A model generated the notes under the pieces. It saw only the letters and a program-made list of their open reading frames with translations, was not told where the DNA came from and did no database searches. A DNA stretch of 64,000 nucleotides from Maridesulfovibrio sp. (GTDB taxonomy: Bacteria; Desulfobacterota; Desulfovibrionia; Desulfovibrionales; Desulfovibrionaceae): positions 682,001-746,000 of the forward strand of contig NZ_OY780933.1 in the NCBI RefSeq assembly GCF_963676065.1. The letters run 5' to 3'. Position 1 is the stretch's first letter. Each line of letters starts with the position of its first letter. Positions 24,267-33,051 of the stretch are shown piece after piece. The position numbers and the translations under genes are program-made.

Positions 24267-25547
24267 ATGAAGAAAAATTCTTTACCCGGACCTCGGGGAG
24301 TTGCCTTTGAATGCGTTACCCGCGCCCTTGACGGGGGAGCGGATGCACAAGCGGTTTTAGACAATGCCCTCACCAACGCAGGTCTTGACGGTCGTGACCG
24401 TGGATTTGTTACTGAAATCCTGTACGGCTACCTGCGCATGCGCATAAGATTACAATCTGTCCTGAATTGTTTTCTTTCCCGTCCGGACGGCTTGCCCCAG
24501 CCCATTTTGCGGGTTCTGGGTATGGCCGCATATGAAATCCTGCATATGGATGTTCCGGCCTATGCTTCCGTGGATTGGGGTGTGGATTCCGCAAAACGTC
24601 TTTCCCGGGGTAAACTCGGAGGACTGGCGAACGCCGTACTGCGCAAAGTAGCCCGACTGGCCGAAGACGGTGCTGATGAAGATTTTTTCCGCCGCCGCTG
24701 CGACTCGGATATAGAATTTCTTTCCGCTTATTACTCCTGCCCGGAATGGATTGTTGAACTCTGGGTGGACAGCTATGGTCGCGATAAGGCCGAACTGTAT
24801 CTCGAAGCTCAAATTTGTGCTCCGGCAGCAGGATTTGTGCTCGATACACAAGACAAAAAAGCCAAAGCAGCGGCCATCCAGTTATTGGAAGAGGAAGATT
24901 ATATCGCCTCGGACGGACAGGCTTTCGCCTTTTATTCCGGCTACTGGCCTGAAGCTTTTAAAGGCTTGAAAGATTCTGTGAACCGTCAGAGCTACGCAGC
25001 ACGCGAAGCACTGGCCGTGCTTACCCCTACAGATTGGCCTACTCCAGTCTGGGATGGATGTTCCGGGCGCGGCGGGAAATCGCGTTTCCTGCATTCAAAA
25101 AAGATTTCACCCATTATTGCAAGCGACCCCCACGCCAGAAGACTTGCGGCTTTAAAAAAAGGAACTCCTTCAGTGTCTGCTTTCCGTGCCTCGGCAATCA
25201 ACCCGCCACTGGCAAAAGCCTCCATCGGAACCGCTCTGCTGGATGTACCCTGCTCTGGACTGGGTGTTCTTTCCCGCAGGCCGGATACCAAGTTCAAGCG
25301 TACTCCTGAAGACCTGGATTCACTGGTCCGTTTACAGGCGCGCATTCTGGACAACAGCTGGGAAACAATCCGCAAAGGCGGTCAATTGGCATACATCACC
25401 TGCACCCTCAATCCAGATGAGAACGAACGCCAGATCGCGTCCTTCCTGAAACGGCATAAAGACGCCGCCCCACTCAAAGAGTGGACGACACCACCGGACT
25501 CGGAACTGCGTGAATTCTTTTATTCTGCATTAATTGAAAAGAAATAA
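24267..25547 (+). CDS. rsmB: 16S rRNA m5C967 methyltransferase (RsmB/Sun-like)
   Basis: An N-terminal NusB-like helical domain (about residues 1-140, with DGRDRGFVTEILYGYLR) precedes a SAM-dependent RNA cytosine-C5 methyltransferase domain. Motif IV LLDVPCSGLGVLSRRPD and the motif VI segment YITCTLNPDENERQI carry the two expected cysteines. At 426 residues it fits RsmB. The SAM-binding motif I is somewhat divergent (WDGCSGRGGKSRFL). It is the last gene of the hisS to rsmB translation cluster and is followed by an intrinsic terminator. Confidence 0.9.
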   Translation: MKKNSLPGPRGVAFECVTRALDGGADAQAVLDNALTNAGLDGRDRGFVTEILYGYLRMRIRLQSVLNCFLSRPDGLPQPILRVLGMAAYEILHMDVPAYASVDWGVDSAKRLSRGKLGGLANAVLRKVARLAEDGADEDFFRRRCDSDIEFLSAYYSCPEWIVELWVDSYGRDKAELYLEAQICAPAAGFVLDTQDKKAKAAAIQLLEEEDYIASDGQAFAFYSGYWPEAFKGLKDSVNRQSYAAREALAVLTPTDWPTPVWDGCSGRGGKSRFLHSKKISPIIASDPHARRLAALKKGTPSVSAFRASAINPPLAKASIGTALLDVPCSGLGVLSRRPDTKFKRTPEDLDSLVRLQARILDNSWETIRKGGQLAYITCTLNPDENERQIASFLKRHKDAAPLKEWTTPPDSELREFFYSALIEKK

Positions 25548-25554
25548 AATAAGA

Positions 25555-25588
25555 AAATCCCCTTTCATCATCAGATGGAAGGGGATTT
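25555..25588. terminator. Intrinsic terminator between rsmB and the TPR gene
   Basis: AAATCCCCTTTCATC (25555-25569) pairs with GATGGAAGGGGATTT (25574-25588) with one mismatch, flanked by A- and T-rich sequence. It serves both convergent genes. Confidence 0.85.
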
Positions 25589-25611
25589 AAAATTTATTGA
25601 GATTGGCACGT

Positions 25612-26373
25612 CTACGAGACCTGATCAGGATGATGCTTTTTTAGGAACTCAAGAAATTTTGAGGCTTCCACATGCTCGTGATTTAGATCAAGGGCTTTTT
25701 TCAAATGAGCGGAGCATTTATCGAGCACTCCTTTTTCAAAATAAGCACGGGCGATATTATAATGAAGATTCTCATCGTTAGCAGTCATTTCCAAAGCCCG
25801 GTCATAATAATCAATGGCCTGATCCTGCATTCCTGTCTTGCGTAAGTTAATACCGAATTCATTGAAAAGATGCTTATGTTCTGTCTGAAATGCGGCATCA
25901 AGCTTAACCAGTCTGTTAAATATATCGTTAGCTTTATTGGATTCCCCGCGTTCCATATATGTCAATCCCAGACCGAAATTAGCTTTTACGTTATCCTCAT
26001 CCACGCCAAGCGCGTTCTGAAATTCAAACTCAGCACTGTAAGTCGCCCCGGCCTGCCTTGCTTTCTCCCCACGCTCAATAGTTGTATTGAGCTCCTGCAT
26101 CTTGGGATAAACAGTGGAAACATAAAACTCAGGTTCTGGAGAATACTTTGAAAGGAATTCTTCCATGGGAACAGTTGATTTCGGTCCAGACGGTACATAA
26201 TCTGTATTCAAAGCCTGAACTTCGACACTCTCCGGTGTAAGTTCTTCTGCCATCCAGTACATCTTGCTGATAGTCCGCCGCACTGTAGTGCCGGTCCCTA
26301 TCTTCTGGACATTCTGACTGGAGAATACACCCTTTATTTTTTGCTTTCCCGTACTTTGTTCCGCAGAGGCCAT
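25612..26373 (-). CDS. TPR-repeat protein, unknown function
   Basis: The 253-residue soluble protein has no signal peptide. After about 85 residues of non-repetitive N-terminus (KIKGVFSSQNVQKIGTGTT), tetratricopeptide repeats run from about residue 88 to 245. Examples are NVKANFGLGLTYMERGESNKA and ENLHYNIARAYFEKGVLDKC. TPR proteins mediate protein contacts, so no reaction can be assigned. AAGGAT lies eight bases before the ATG. The gene stands alone, with a 321-nt intergenic region upstream. Confidence 0.82.
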   Translation of the reverse strand: MASAEQSTGKQKIKGVFSSQNVQKIGTGTTVRRTISKMYWMAEELTPESVEVQALNTDYVPSGPKSTVPMEEFLSKYSPEPEFYVSTVYPKMQELNTTIERGEKARQAGATYSAEFEFQNALGVDEDNVKANFGLGLTYMERGESNKANDIFNRLVKLDAAFQTEHKHLFNEFGINLRKTGMQDQAIDYYDRALEMTANDENLHYNIARAYFEKGVLDKCSAHLKKALDLNHEHVEASKFLEFLKKHHPDQVS

Positions 26374-26694
26374 TTGAGAATCCTTATTTGGTTTCCTTAA
26401 AATTTTGCAAACTATAGATAAAATTCAGTAAAAATGCCACTGGCAAAAGAGCCTAAAACATAAAAAACGCAAAAAATTAATTTTACAACTAAAATAACTT
26501 AGTTGTTAATTTTGCTCTTCATTTTTCTTTAACTAACCTATAGTGTTACGCTTCCTGAGTAGGTAGTTGGAAATATGCTTATGTAAGCTTGCGCAGATGA
26601 CAAACGCGCGGCATTAATGTAAGTACTCATTCTTTAACTATTTTGTTGTATTTATCAAAAGCCGAATAAAGGCCTTAGACCAGTAGAGGGAACT
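26374..26694. other. Intergenic region between TPR gene and first XRE-cupin gene
   Basis: This AT-rich region of 321 nt separates divergent genes. It contains one clear dyad, ACAACTAA (26485-26492) and TTAGTTGT (26499-26506), whose flanks extend the symmetry imperfectly. No ORF or convincing promoter was identified. The dyad lies nearly mid-way and could regulate either side. Confidence 0.6.
26485..26506. promoter_or_regulatory. Dyad upstream of XRE-cupin gene
   Basis: ACAACTAA-N6-TTAGTTGT is a perfect 8-bp inverted repeat in the divergent region. It is a candidate autoregulatory operator for the XRE-cupin protein about 190 nt downstream. Confidence 0.35.
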
Positions 26695-27261
26695 ATGAGC
26701 AAAGCAAAAGTAGGACAGCGGATTAAATCATTCAGGGAGAAACAGGAAATCAGCCTTAAAGAATTTTCCAAGCGCACCGGCCTCGGAGAAGATTTCCTTA
26801 AAGCAGTTGAAGAAAAAGAAAAATACCCATCCCTAGGTCCTCTACTTAAAATTGCCAGAGCTCTCGGTGTCAGGCTTGGAACATTTCTTGACGATCAGGT
26901 CAGCAAAGATCCGCTTATTGTTAAACTTGGAGAACGTGAAGAAGAATTCTCCATGCATTCCGATAAAGAAAATACTGCTTCCATGAAATACTTCTCACTT
27001 GCCAAAGGCAAGAGCGACCGCCACATGGAACCGTTTTTCATTGAAATACAGCCTGAGGATGATACGCCCAAAATGACATCCCACGAAGGCGAAGAGTTCA
27101 TCATCGTTGTTTCCGGTAAGCTGAAAGTGGCTTACGGCAAGGAAGAAAGCGTGCTGGAAGCAGGCGACAGTGTTTATTTCAATTCCGTGGTCCCGCACTA
27201 CGTAGCTGCTGAAGGCAACGAGAAGTGTGACATTTACGCGGTTCTTTATTTCCCGGAATAA
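26695..27261 (+). CDS. XRE-family regulator with C-terminal cupin domain (copy 1)
   Basis: The 188-residue protein has an N-terminal XRE helix-turn-helix (GQRIKSFREKQEISLKEFSK, about residues 7-62) and a C-terminal cupin barrel. The cupin motifs are HEGEEFIIVVSGKLKV (about 122-137) and GDSVYFNSVVPHYV (about 157-170). The cupin probably senses a small ligand. It lies 12 nt before an acyl-CoA ligase gene on the same strand, so it likely controls that operon. A paralogous pair follows at 29.2 kb. Confidence 0.9.
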   Translation: MSKAKVGQRIKSFREKQEISLKEFSKRTGLGEDFLKAVEEKEKYPSLGPLLKIARALGVRLGTFLDDQVSKDPLIVKLGEREEEFSMHSDKENTASMKYFSLAKGKSDRHMEPFFIEIQPEDDTPKMTSHEGEEFIIVVSGKLKVAYGKEESVLEAGDSVYFNSVVPHYVAAEGNEKCDIYAVLYFPE

Positions 27262-27273
27262 GGGAGGATCTTC

Positions 27274-28920
27274 ATGAACCAATCACACCTCAGAGACCTG
27301 ACTCTCGGAGCACTGCTGGATGAGGCGGTAGAGAAATGGCCCGAACAGGAGGCCGTTGTCTACGTGGACCGCGATTTTCGTCTGACCTACCGCGAATTCG
27401 GTGAACTGGTGGATGACCTTGCCATGGGACTGATGGCCCTCGGCATTGAAAAAGGCGAAAAGGTTGCCGTCTGGGCGACCAATGTTCCTTACTGGGTCGC
27501 CCTGCAATTCGCTACCGCCAAGATCGGGGCCGTGATGCTGACCGTAAACACAGCCTATCGAAGCACTGAACTGGACTACCTGCTCAAGCAGTCGGAGTGC
27601 GAAAACCTGGTCCTTATCGACGGTTTCCGGGAGATCGACTATCTCCAGACTATTTACGACCTTGTCCCCGAGCTTAAAACTCAGGAACGCGGTTATCTCA
27701 AGAGTGAAACTTATCCGAATCTAAAAAGGGTTTTCTTCCTCGGACAGGAAAAACACCGCGGCATGTACTCCATGGCCGAAGTGATCAACCTCTCCGCCGT
27801 AACCACAGAAGAAGATTACGTAGAGCGTCAGGCTACCCTTGACCCGCACGATGTTGTCAATATGCAGTACACTTCAGGAACCACCGGATTCCCGAAAGGC
27901 GTACAGTTGACTCATTACAACATCAGCAACAACGGATTCTGGATCGGTGAGAATCAGGGGTTCAAACCGGGTGACCGTCTTTGCCTGCCTGTGCCCCTTT
28001 TCCACTGCTTCGGATGCGTGCTCGGCGTGATGGCAGCAGTAAACCACGGCACCACCATGGTTATCCTTGAAGGATTCGATCCTCTGCTGGTTATGGCCTC
28101 CATTGATCAGGAAAAGTGTACCGCCGTTTATGGTGTACCGACCATGTTCATAGCCATCCTTGAGCACAAGCTTTTTGAAAAATTTAATTATTCTTCATTA
28201 CGCACCGGAATTATGGCCGGGTCGCCATGTCCGATTGAGGTAATGAAAAAAGTCATGGACAAAATGAACATGACCGACATAACCATTTGCTACGGGCTTA
28301 CCGAAGCTTCCCCGGTTATGACCCAGACCCGTATAACTGACAGCCTGCAGCGCCGTACCGAGTCCGTCGGACAGGCCATGCCTGAAATTGAAGTCGCTAT
28401 CATCCATCCTGAAACGGGTGAGGTGTGCGCTCCTGGCGTAACAGGTGAAATCTGCTGCCGCGGCTACAACGTTATGAAGGGCTACTACAACAATCCCGAA
28501 GCCACCAATTCCGCCATTGACGTAGACGGATGGCTACATTCCGGTGACCTCGGAACCATGGATGAAGAAGGATACGTAGATGTAACAGGTCGCCTCAAGG
28601 ATATGATTATCCGTGGCGGTGAAAACATTTATCCCCGTGAGATAGAAGAATTTCTTTACACAATGGAAGGGATTCTCGATGTACAGGTTGCCGGTGTGCC
28701 CAGCAAGAAATACGGCGAGCAAGTCGGCGCATTCATCATCCTCAGGGATGGCGTGGAAATGACCCAGCAGGATATCATCGATTACTGCCGGGGTAAGATT
28801 TCCCGCTACAAAATTCCAAAATACGTTACTTTCCTTGACGCTTACCCTATGACCGCAAGCGGCAAGATTCAAAAATACAAACTGCGGGACATGGCTGCCG
28901 AGCTTTATCCCGACGCATAA
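27274..28920 (+). CDS. Acyl-CoA ligase (AMP-binding family), first copy
   Basis: This adenylate-forming enzyme activates a fatty or organic acid to its CoA thioester through an acyl-AMP. The ATP-binding P-loop is [16 protein letters not shown] (about residues 202-217). The adenine motif is [11 protein letters not shown], the GWLHSGDLG motif lies near residue 420, and the catalytic lysine lies in [14 protein letters not shown] close to the C-terminus. At 548 residues it fits the medium/long-chain acyl-CoA synthetase group; the chain length is not predictable. It is 12 nt downstream of an XRE-cupin regulator. Confidence 0.88.
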   Translation: MNQSHLRDLTLGALLDEAVEKWPEQEAVVYVDRDFRLTYREFGELVDDLAMGLMALGIEKGEKVAVWATNVPYWVALQFATAKIGAVMLTVNTAYRSTELDYLLKQSECENLVLIDGFREIDYLQTIYDLVPELKTQERGYLKSETYPNLKRVFFLGQEKHRGMYSMAEVINLSAVTTEEDYVERQATLDPHDVVNMQYTSGTTGFPKGVQLTHYNISNNGFWIGENQGFKPGDRLCLPVPLFHCFGCVLGVMAAVNHGTTMVILEGFDPLLVMASIDQEKCTAVYGVPTMFIAILEHKLFEKFNYSSLRTGIMAGSPCPIEVMKKVMDKMNMTDITICYGLTEASPVMTQTRITDSLQRRTESVGQAMPEIEVAIIHPETGEVCAPGVTGEICCRGYNVMKGYYNNPEATNSAIDVDGWLHSGDLGTMDEEGYVDVTGRLKDMIIRGGENIYPREIEEFLYTMEGILDVQVAGVPSKKYGEQVGAFIILRDGVEMTQQDIIDYCRGKISRYKIPKYVTFLDAYPMTASGKIQKYKLRDMAAELYPDA

Positions 28921-28926
28921 TTTAAA

Positions 28927-29161
28927 GGCCTCCGGCGGACATGCCGGGGGCTTTAAACCCTTTTACGAAAGGGTTTAAGAGTCCCAAAACCTTTTGTCTA
29001 TTTGTAAGAGGTTAAATTTGGGAATCTTGCATTTTCAAAAATGACTATTTTACGCTGACGGCGGCGAAGCCTTGATTAAAGGTTTTGGAGAGTCCGGAAG
29101 GGATAAGTACCAGAAAGAGGCGCACTTAAGTTTCTTTGGTTCCCTAAGGGCCGCCCGAGGC
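28927..29161. repeat. Copy F of the intergenic element
   Basis: GGCCTCCGGCGG (28927-28938) and GCCGCCCGAGGC (29150-29161) are decayed outer arms. TTAAACCCTTT pairs with AAAGGGTTTAA (28953-28978), and GCTGACGGCGGCGAAGCC and GGAGAGTCC segments resemble copy D. The second XRE-cupin gene uses a separate GGAGG just right of this copy. Confidence 0.65.
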
Positions 29162-29179
29162 ACCTTAAATGGAGGCAAG

Positions 29180-29737
29180 ATGAGTAACGAACAGGCTTAT
29201 AAGGAAATTGCACCGAGGCTTGCCGGCCTGCGTGATGCAATGGACCTGAGCATTGAAGATCTGGCCGAGAAAGTCGGGGTTACCCCGGAACGTGCCGAAC
29301 AGTATGAATCCGGCACAGTAGAAATCCCGGTCAGTTACCTGATGGATGTGGCGCATATTTGCGGAGTCGGCCTGACGGTCCTGATTTCCGGCAGTGAAGC
29401 CCACCTGACCAACTACGCACTGGTCCGCAAAGGTAAAGGACTGAATGTAGATCGCCGCAAGGATTACGATTACAAAAACCTCGCATCCACTTTTGTGGGA
29501 CGACGCATGGAACCTTTTATGGTTGAAGTGCCGGCCAAAGAGGTTGCGGATATGAATTTTACAACCCACCGGGGGCAGGAATTCATATACGTGCTTGAAG
29601 GACGCCTTGAACTAAGACTCGACGACTCCGTGCTGGAGCTTGAAGAAGGCGATTCCCTGTATTTTGATTCCAACACTCCCCACGCCCTGCGCGGTCTTGA
29701 CGGCAAATCCGCACGTATGCTGGACGTCATTCTCTAG
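29180..29737 (+). CDS. XRE-family regulator with C-terminal cupin domain (copy 2)
   Basis: The 185-residue protein has an XRE helix-turn-helix (IAPRLAGLRDAMDLSIEDLA and KVGVTPERAEQYESG, about residues 8-60) and a cupin with HRGQEFIYVLEGRLEL and GDSLYFDSNTPHAL. The open frame begins 36 codons earlier inside the repeat element, but ATG 29180 has GGAGG five bases upstream. It has the same domain order as the regulator at 26.7 kb but is well diverged in sequence. It precedes the second acyl-CoA ligase by 123 nt. Confidence 0.9.
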   Translation: MSNEQAYKEIAPRLAGLRDAMDLSIEDLAEKVGVTPERAEQYESGTVEIPVSYLMDVAHICGVGLTVLISGSEAHLTNYALVRKGKGLNVDRRKDYDYKNLASTFVGRRMEPFMVEVPAKEVADMNFTTHRGQEFIYVLEGRLELRLDDSVLELEEGDSLYFDSNTPHALRGLDGKSARMLDVIL

Positions 29738-29860
29738 CAGGTCGCCTGATGCACCCGAGTGTGCCTGCGGCCTGCGGTAAAAAACACGGTTTTTACATCT
29801 GAGAATTAAACGTCAAACAACAGCGACTGGATGCAAGACATCCTCCGTGGAGAAACTAAA

Positions 29861-31504
29861 ATGAAAAAACAGAAATACGACTCTTACGAAGAGTTCTGTG
29901 CCGAATACAAGACCGAGGTCCCTGAAAATTACAACTTTGCCTTTGATTGCGTGGATGCCATTGCCGCAGAAAATCCGAATCGTCCGGCAATGATCCATAT
30001 CGGTCCGGACGGAACGCGTAACGAAAAAGATTTCGACTTTTTTTCCAAAAAGTCAGCACGGCTGGCCAACGCATTAAGCAAAGCTGGAGTTGAAAAGGGT
30101 GACCGCATCATGATCATCCTCTACCGGCGCATAGACTGGTGGGTAGCTATGCTGGCCTGCCACAAGGTCGGGGCTGTTCCAGTTCCTTCGCCTAACCTGC
30201 TTACTGTAAAAGACATCGAATTCCGAGTTAATTTCGCCAAGATCAAAGGTATCATAACCGAGGATTCCGTGGCGGACCGTGCCGACGAAGCGCAAAAGAA
30301 ATGCCCTTCACTTGAAGTCATGGTTCAAGCAGGAGAAGGCAAACTGCACGACGGCTGGATCGATTTTGAAACCATCTGTGCCGAATCTTCAGATTCCTTT
30401 CCCCGCCCCGCGGACTGCGCAGGCGGAGATGATCCCCTGCTGATCTTCTTCTCTTCCGGTACCACCGGGCAGCCGAAGATGGTTGAGCACACCCACAACT
30501 ACCCTCTCGGCCACTACATGACCGGAGCCTACTGGCATGACCTCGGTCCCGATGACATTCACCTGACTCTTGCCGACACAGGCTGGGGCAAGGCTGTCTG
30601 GGGTAAATATTACGGACAGTGGATGGCCGGAGCTGTTGTCTTTGTCTGGGATTTCCGCGGCAAATTCAATCCTGCGGAACTGCTGCAGGTACTTGCTGAT
30701 AACAAAGTCACTTCATTTTGTGCACCGCCCACGGTTTACCGTTTCATGATCAGGGAAGACCTTTCTAAATACGACCTGTCAACGCTCAGACACTGCACCA
30801 CAGCCGGCGAGCTGCTCAATGCTTCTGTCTTTGAAGCTTGGAAAGAAGCCACCGGTCTGCCCCTTTACGAAGGATACGGCCAGACTGAAACAGCACTTCA
30901 GATCGCAACTTTCCCCAATATGACTCCAAAACCGGGTTCCATAGGCAGACCTTGTCCGGGCTGGGATATTGCGCTCATCGATACTGAAGGTAATTTCTGC
31001 TCCCCCGGTGAGGAAGGACAGATCTGCATTAAGCTTGATCCCCGTCCCGTGGGACTGTTCACCGGCTATCTGGATGAACCGCAGAAAACTGAAAACGTCA
31101 TGGTCAACGGTTACTACCAGACTGGCGATAAAGCATGGATGGATGAGGACGGCTACTACTGGTTCCTCGGCCGGACCGATGATTTGATCAAAAGTTCCGG
31201 TTACCGCATCGGACCCTTTGAAGTTGAATCTGCGCTGATCACCCATGACGCCATTGTCGAAGCTGCCGTAACAGGCGTTCCCTGCGATGTACGCGGTCAG
31301 GCCGTAAAAGCCACAGTTGTTCTCGCCCCCGGCTATGAAGCTGGCGATGAGCTGACCAAAGAATTGCAGAATCACGTCAAGAAGGTAACTGCACCCTACA
31401 AATACCCGCGCATAATCGATTACGTAGAAGAATTGCCGAAGACCATCAGCGGCAAAATCAAACGCGCTGAAATTCGCGCCAAAGACGAAAAAGCCGCGAA
31501 ATAG
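29861..31504 (+). CDS. Acyl-CoA ligase (AMP-binding family), second copy, MACS-like
   Basis: The protein is of the adenylate-forming family. The P-loop is FFSSGTTGQPKMVEHTH (about residues 200-216), the adenine motif is YEGYGQTETALQI, and the catalytic lysine lies in LPKTISGKIKRAEIRAK. The WGKAVWGKYYGQW segment and overall layout resemble the medium-chain acyl-CoA synthetase / benzoate-CoA ligase branch more than the ligase at 27.3 kb. The preferred start is ATG 29861 with GGAGA upstream (547 residues); the frame opens ten codons earlier. The substrate is unknown. It is followed by an intrinsic terminator. Confidence 0.88.
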   Translation: MKKQKYDSYEEFCAEYKTEVPENYNFAFDCVDAIAAENPNRPAMIHIGPDGTRNEKDFDFFSKKSARLANALSKAGVEKGDRIMIILYRRIDWWVAMLACHKVGAVPVPSPNLLTVKDIEFRVNFAKIKGIITEDSVADRADEAQKKCPSLEVMVQAGEGKLHDGWIDFETICAESSDSFPRPADCAGGDDPLLIFFSSGTTGQPKMVEHTHNYPLGHYMTGAYWHDLGPDDIHLTLADTGWGKAVWGKYYGQWMAGAVVFVWDFRGKFNPAELLQVLADNKVTSFCAPPTVYRFMIREDLSKYDLSTLRHCTTAGELLNASVFEAWKEATGLPLYEGYGQTETALQIATFPNMTPKPGSIGRPCPGWDIALIDTEGNFCSPGEEGQICIKLDPRPVGLFTGYLDEPQKTENVMVNGYYQTGDKAWMDEDGYYWFLGRTDDLIKSSGYRIGPFEVESALITHDAIVEAAVTGVPCDVRGQAVKATVVLAPGYEAGDELTKELQNHVKKVTAPYKYPRIIDYVEELPKTISGKIKRAEIRAKDEKAAK

Positions 31505-31572
31505 AACGACTGTACGTCCATCTACTCCGCCAGACTTTGCCTGTTAATAAGGCAAATTTGCGAATAAAATCC

Positions 31573-31607
31573 AAGACCGCAATAGCTGAATGTTATTGCG
31601 GTCTTTT
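31573..31607 (+). terminator. Intrinsic terminator after second acyl-CoA ligase
   Basis: AAGACCGCAATA pairs perfectly with TATTGCGGTCTT across a 9-nt loop, followed by TTCT. Confidence 0.88.
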
Positions 31608-31692
31608 CTATGGCAGATAGATTAGATAGTCCCCCCGATTTGACCGCGCATTCAATCCGGCCTATAAATTCCGCAAGCGAGCAAACATAAAA

Positions 31693-31733
31693 CGGCATAC
31701 TTTATTCGGTCCACCCCGAAATAAAGCATAGCC
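31693..31733. promoter_or_regulatory. Long dyad upstream of the second TetR gene
   Basis: CGGCATACTTTATTCGG (31693-31709) and CCGAAATAAAGCATAGCCG (31715-31733) are inverted repeats broken only by single-base bulges. They end 29 nt before the tetR start. This is a good candidate for an autoregulatory operator. Confidence 0.55.
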
Positions 31734-31762
31734 GTAAACCTTTAACGTGCCAGCGAGGGGCC

Positions 31763-32347
31763 ATGAAAGGTAAAAACAAAAAAGACGCAATCCTGTATGC
31801 GGCGCAGGAAATCTTTGGACGCTACGGCTATGCCGGAACCACCGTCAAAATGATTTCTGAACGCGCAGGTGTGGCATTCGGTCTTGTCTCCCACTATTTC
31901 GGGTCAAAAGAGGAACTCTTCATCACCGCCGGAGTAGCTATTGTTGAAGATCTTACAGAATATCTGAGAGCGGAAACACGCAACACTGCCAACGGACTGG
32001 AAGGCATCCAGACCTTCATGCGCAGCTATCTTGCCTATACCCTGCAGCACCGTAACACTTTCCCGGTACTGCTGAGATGTTCCCCGTTCTCCGATGTACA
32101 GATAGAGCTGGACCGCACCCGTATTGCAGTTAAATTCCAACAGCTCTTAAATGTCATCCGCGAATCAGTGGAACGCGGAATTGAAGACGGTTCCATTCGC
32201 GGCCTGTCCGTCGATGATACTACCACCATTGTCTATTCCAATATAGTCGGTACAGTCAGGACCAGATTCCTTTCACCCTACGACCTGCCCAACCTATACG
32301 AAGAGACTACTGACTTTGTGGTCCGCAGCATCAGATCCCGTGACTAG
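31763..32347 (+). CDS. TetR/AcrR-family transcriptional regulator
   Basis: The 194-residue protein has an N-terminal TetR DNA-binding domain (DAILYAAQEIFGRYGYAGTT and ERAGVAFGLVSHYFGSKEEL, about residues 6-52) and a helical ligand domain. It begins 29 nt after a long dyad, so autoregulation is likely. It sits between the acyl-CoA ligase module and the DUF1007/NicO pair. Regulation of either is possible; a fatty-acid or metal-export role cannot be decided from sequence. Confidence 0.9.
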   Translation: MKGKNKKDAILYAAQEIFGRYGYAGTTVKMISERAGVAFGLVSHYFGSKEELFITAGVAIVEDLTEYLRAETRNTANGLEGIQTFMRSYLAYTLQHRNTFPVLLRCSPFSDVQIELDRTRIAVKFQQLLNVIRESVERGIEDGSIRGLSVDDTTTIVYSNIVGTVRTRFLSPYDLPNLYEETTDFVVRSIRSRD

Positions 32348-32411
32348 ATTTAATATATCACCATACAGCGAAGTTCTGGACTCTTTTTCGTCCATACTCC
32401 ATTACGCCGAC

Positions 32412-33044
32412 ATGCAAAAAACTATCCCCTATGCCATGAGCCTGAAAAAGATTCTACCGGTATTCATACTTCCGTTAAGCTTGTTTTTCTTCCTGCTGGG
32501 ACCGGTAAAAGCTTCAGCTCATCCGCATGTCTTTGTGGATTGTTCACTGACGTTTGAAATAAACGGGCAGGGGCTGGCCGGAGTCCGCCAGAAATGGTGG
32601 TTCGATGAAATGTTCTCGAGCATGATTCTCGGGGATTTCGATAAAAACCACGACAATAAGCTGACCCCGGAGGAAGCAGCCGCCCTTGAGCAGGGAGCTT
32701 TTGTTAATCTGAAAAATTTTAACTACTTCACCCGCGTTTTGGTGGATGGAAAAGAACGCGATCAGATTGAAGCTGTTGATTTCAAACCGTCTGTTGAAGA
32801 CGGTACCCTTGTATACGAATTTTTCGTACCCCTGAATATCACGGAAAAAAAGAAGCACGTGATCATGGTCGCCATTTATGACAAAAGTTTTTACACCGCA
32901 GTTCAAATGGACCCTCAGAACAAGATCTCGACGCACAGTGAGAAATATCAAACCAGTCTGGATCTGAGACCGGTTGCGGAAATGGCTTATTTTTATGACC
33001 AGATGGTTCCGGAAGCCGCGGTACTGACCATGCTGCCCGAATAA
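32412..33044 (+). CDS. DUF1007 family exported protein
   Basis: The protein has a signal peptide (SLKKILPVFILPLSLFFFL, cut near KASA) followed by HPHVFVDCSLTFEI and VRQKWWFDEMFSSMIL, the DUF1007 hallmark. A DFDKNHDNKLTPEEAAAL segment resembles an EF-hand-like acidic loop. DUF1007 proteins are usually found with NicO-type transporters and are thought to assist metal handling in the periplasm. No convincing Shine-Dalgarno marks the start; ATG 32412 and ATG 32436 both give a usable signal peptide. The next gene is the transporter, 7 nt away. Confidence 0.83.
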   Translation: MQKTIPYAMSLKKILPVFILPLSLFFFLLGPVKASAHPHVFVDCSLTFEINGQGLAGVRQKWWFDEMFSSMILGDFDKNHDNKLTPEEAAALEQGAFVNLKNFNYFTRVLVDGKERDQIEAVDFKPSVEDGTLVYEFFVPLNITEKKKHVIMVAIYDKSFYTAVQMDPQNKISTHSEKYQTSLDLRPVAEMAYFYDQMVPEAAVLTMLPE

Positions 33045-33051
33045 AGACGAC

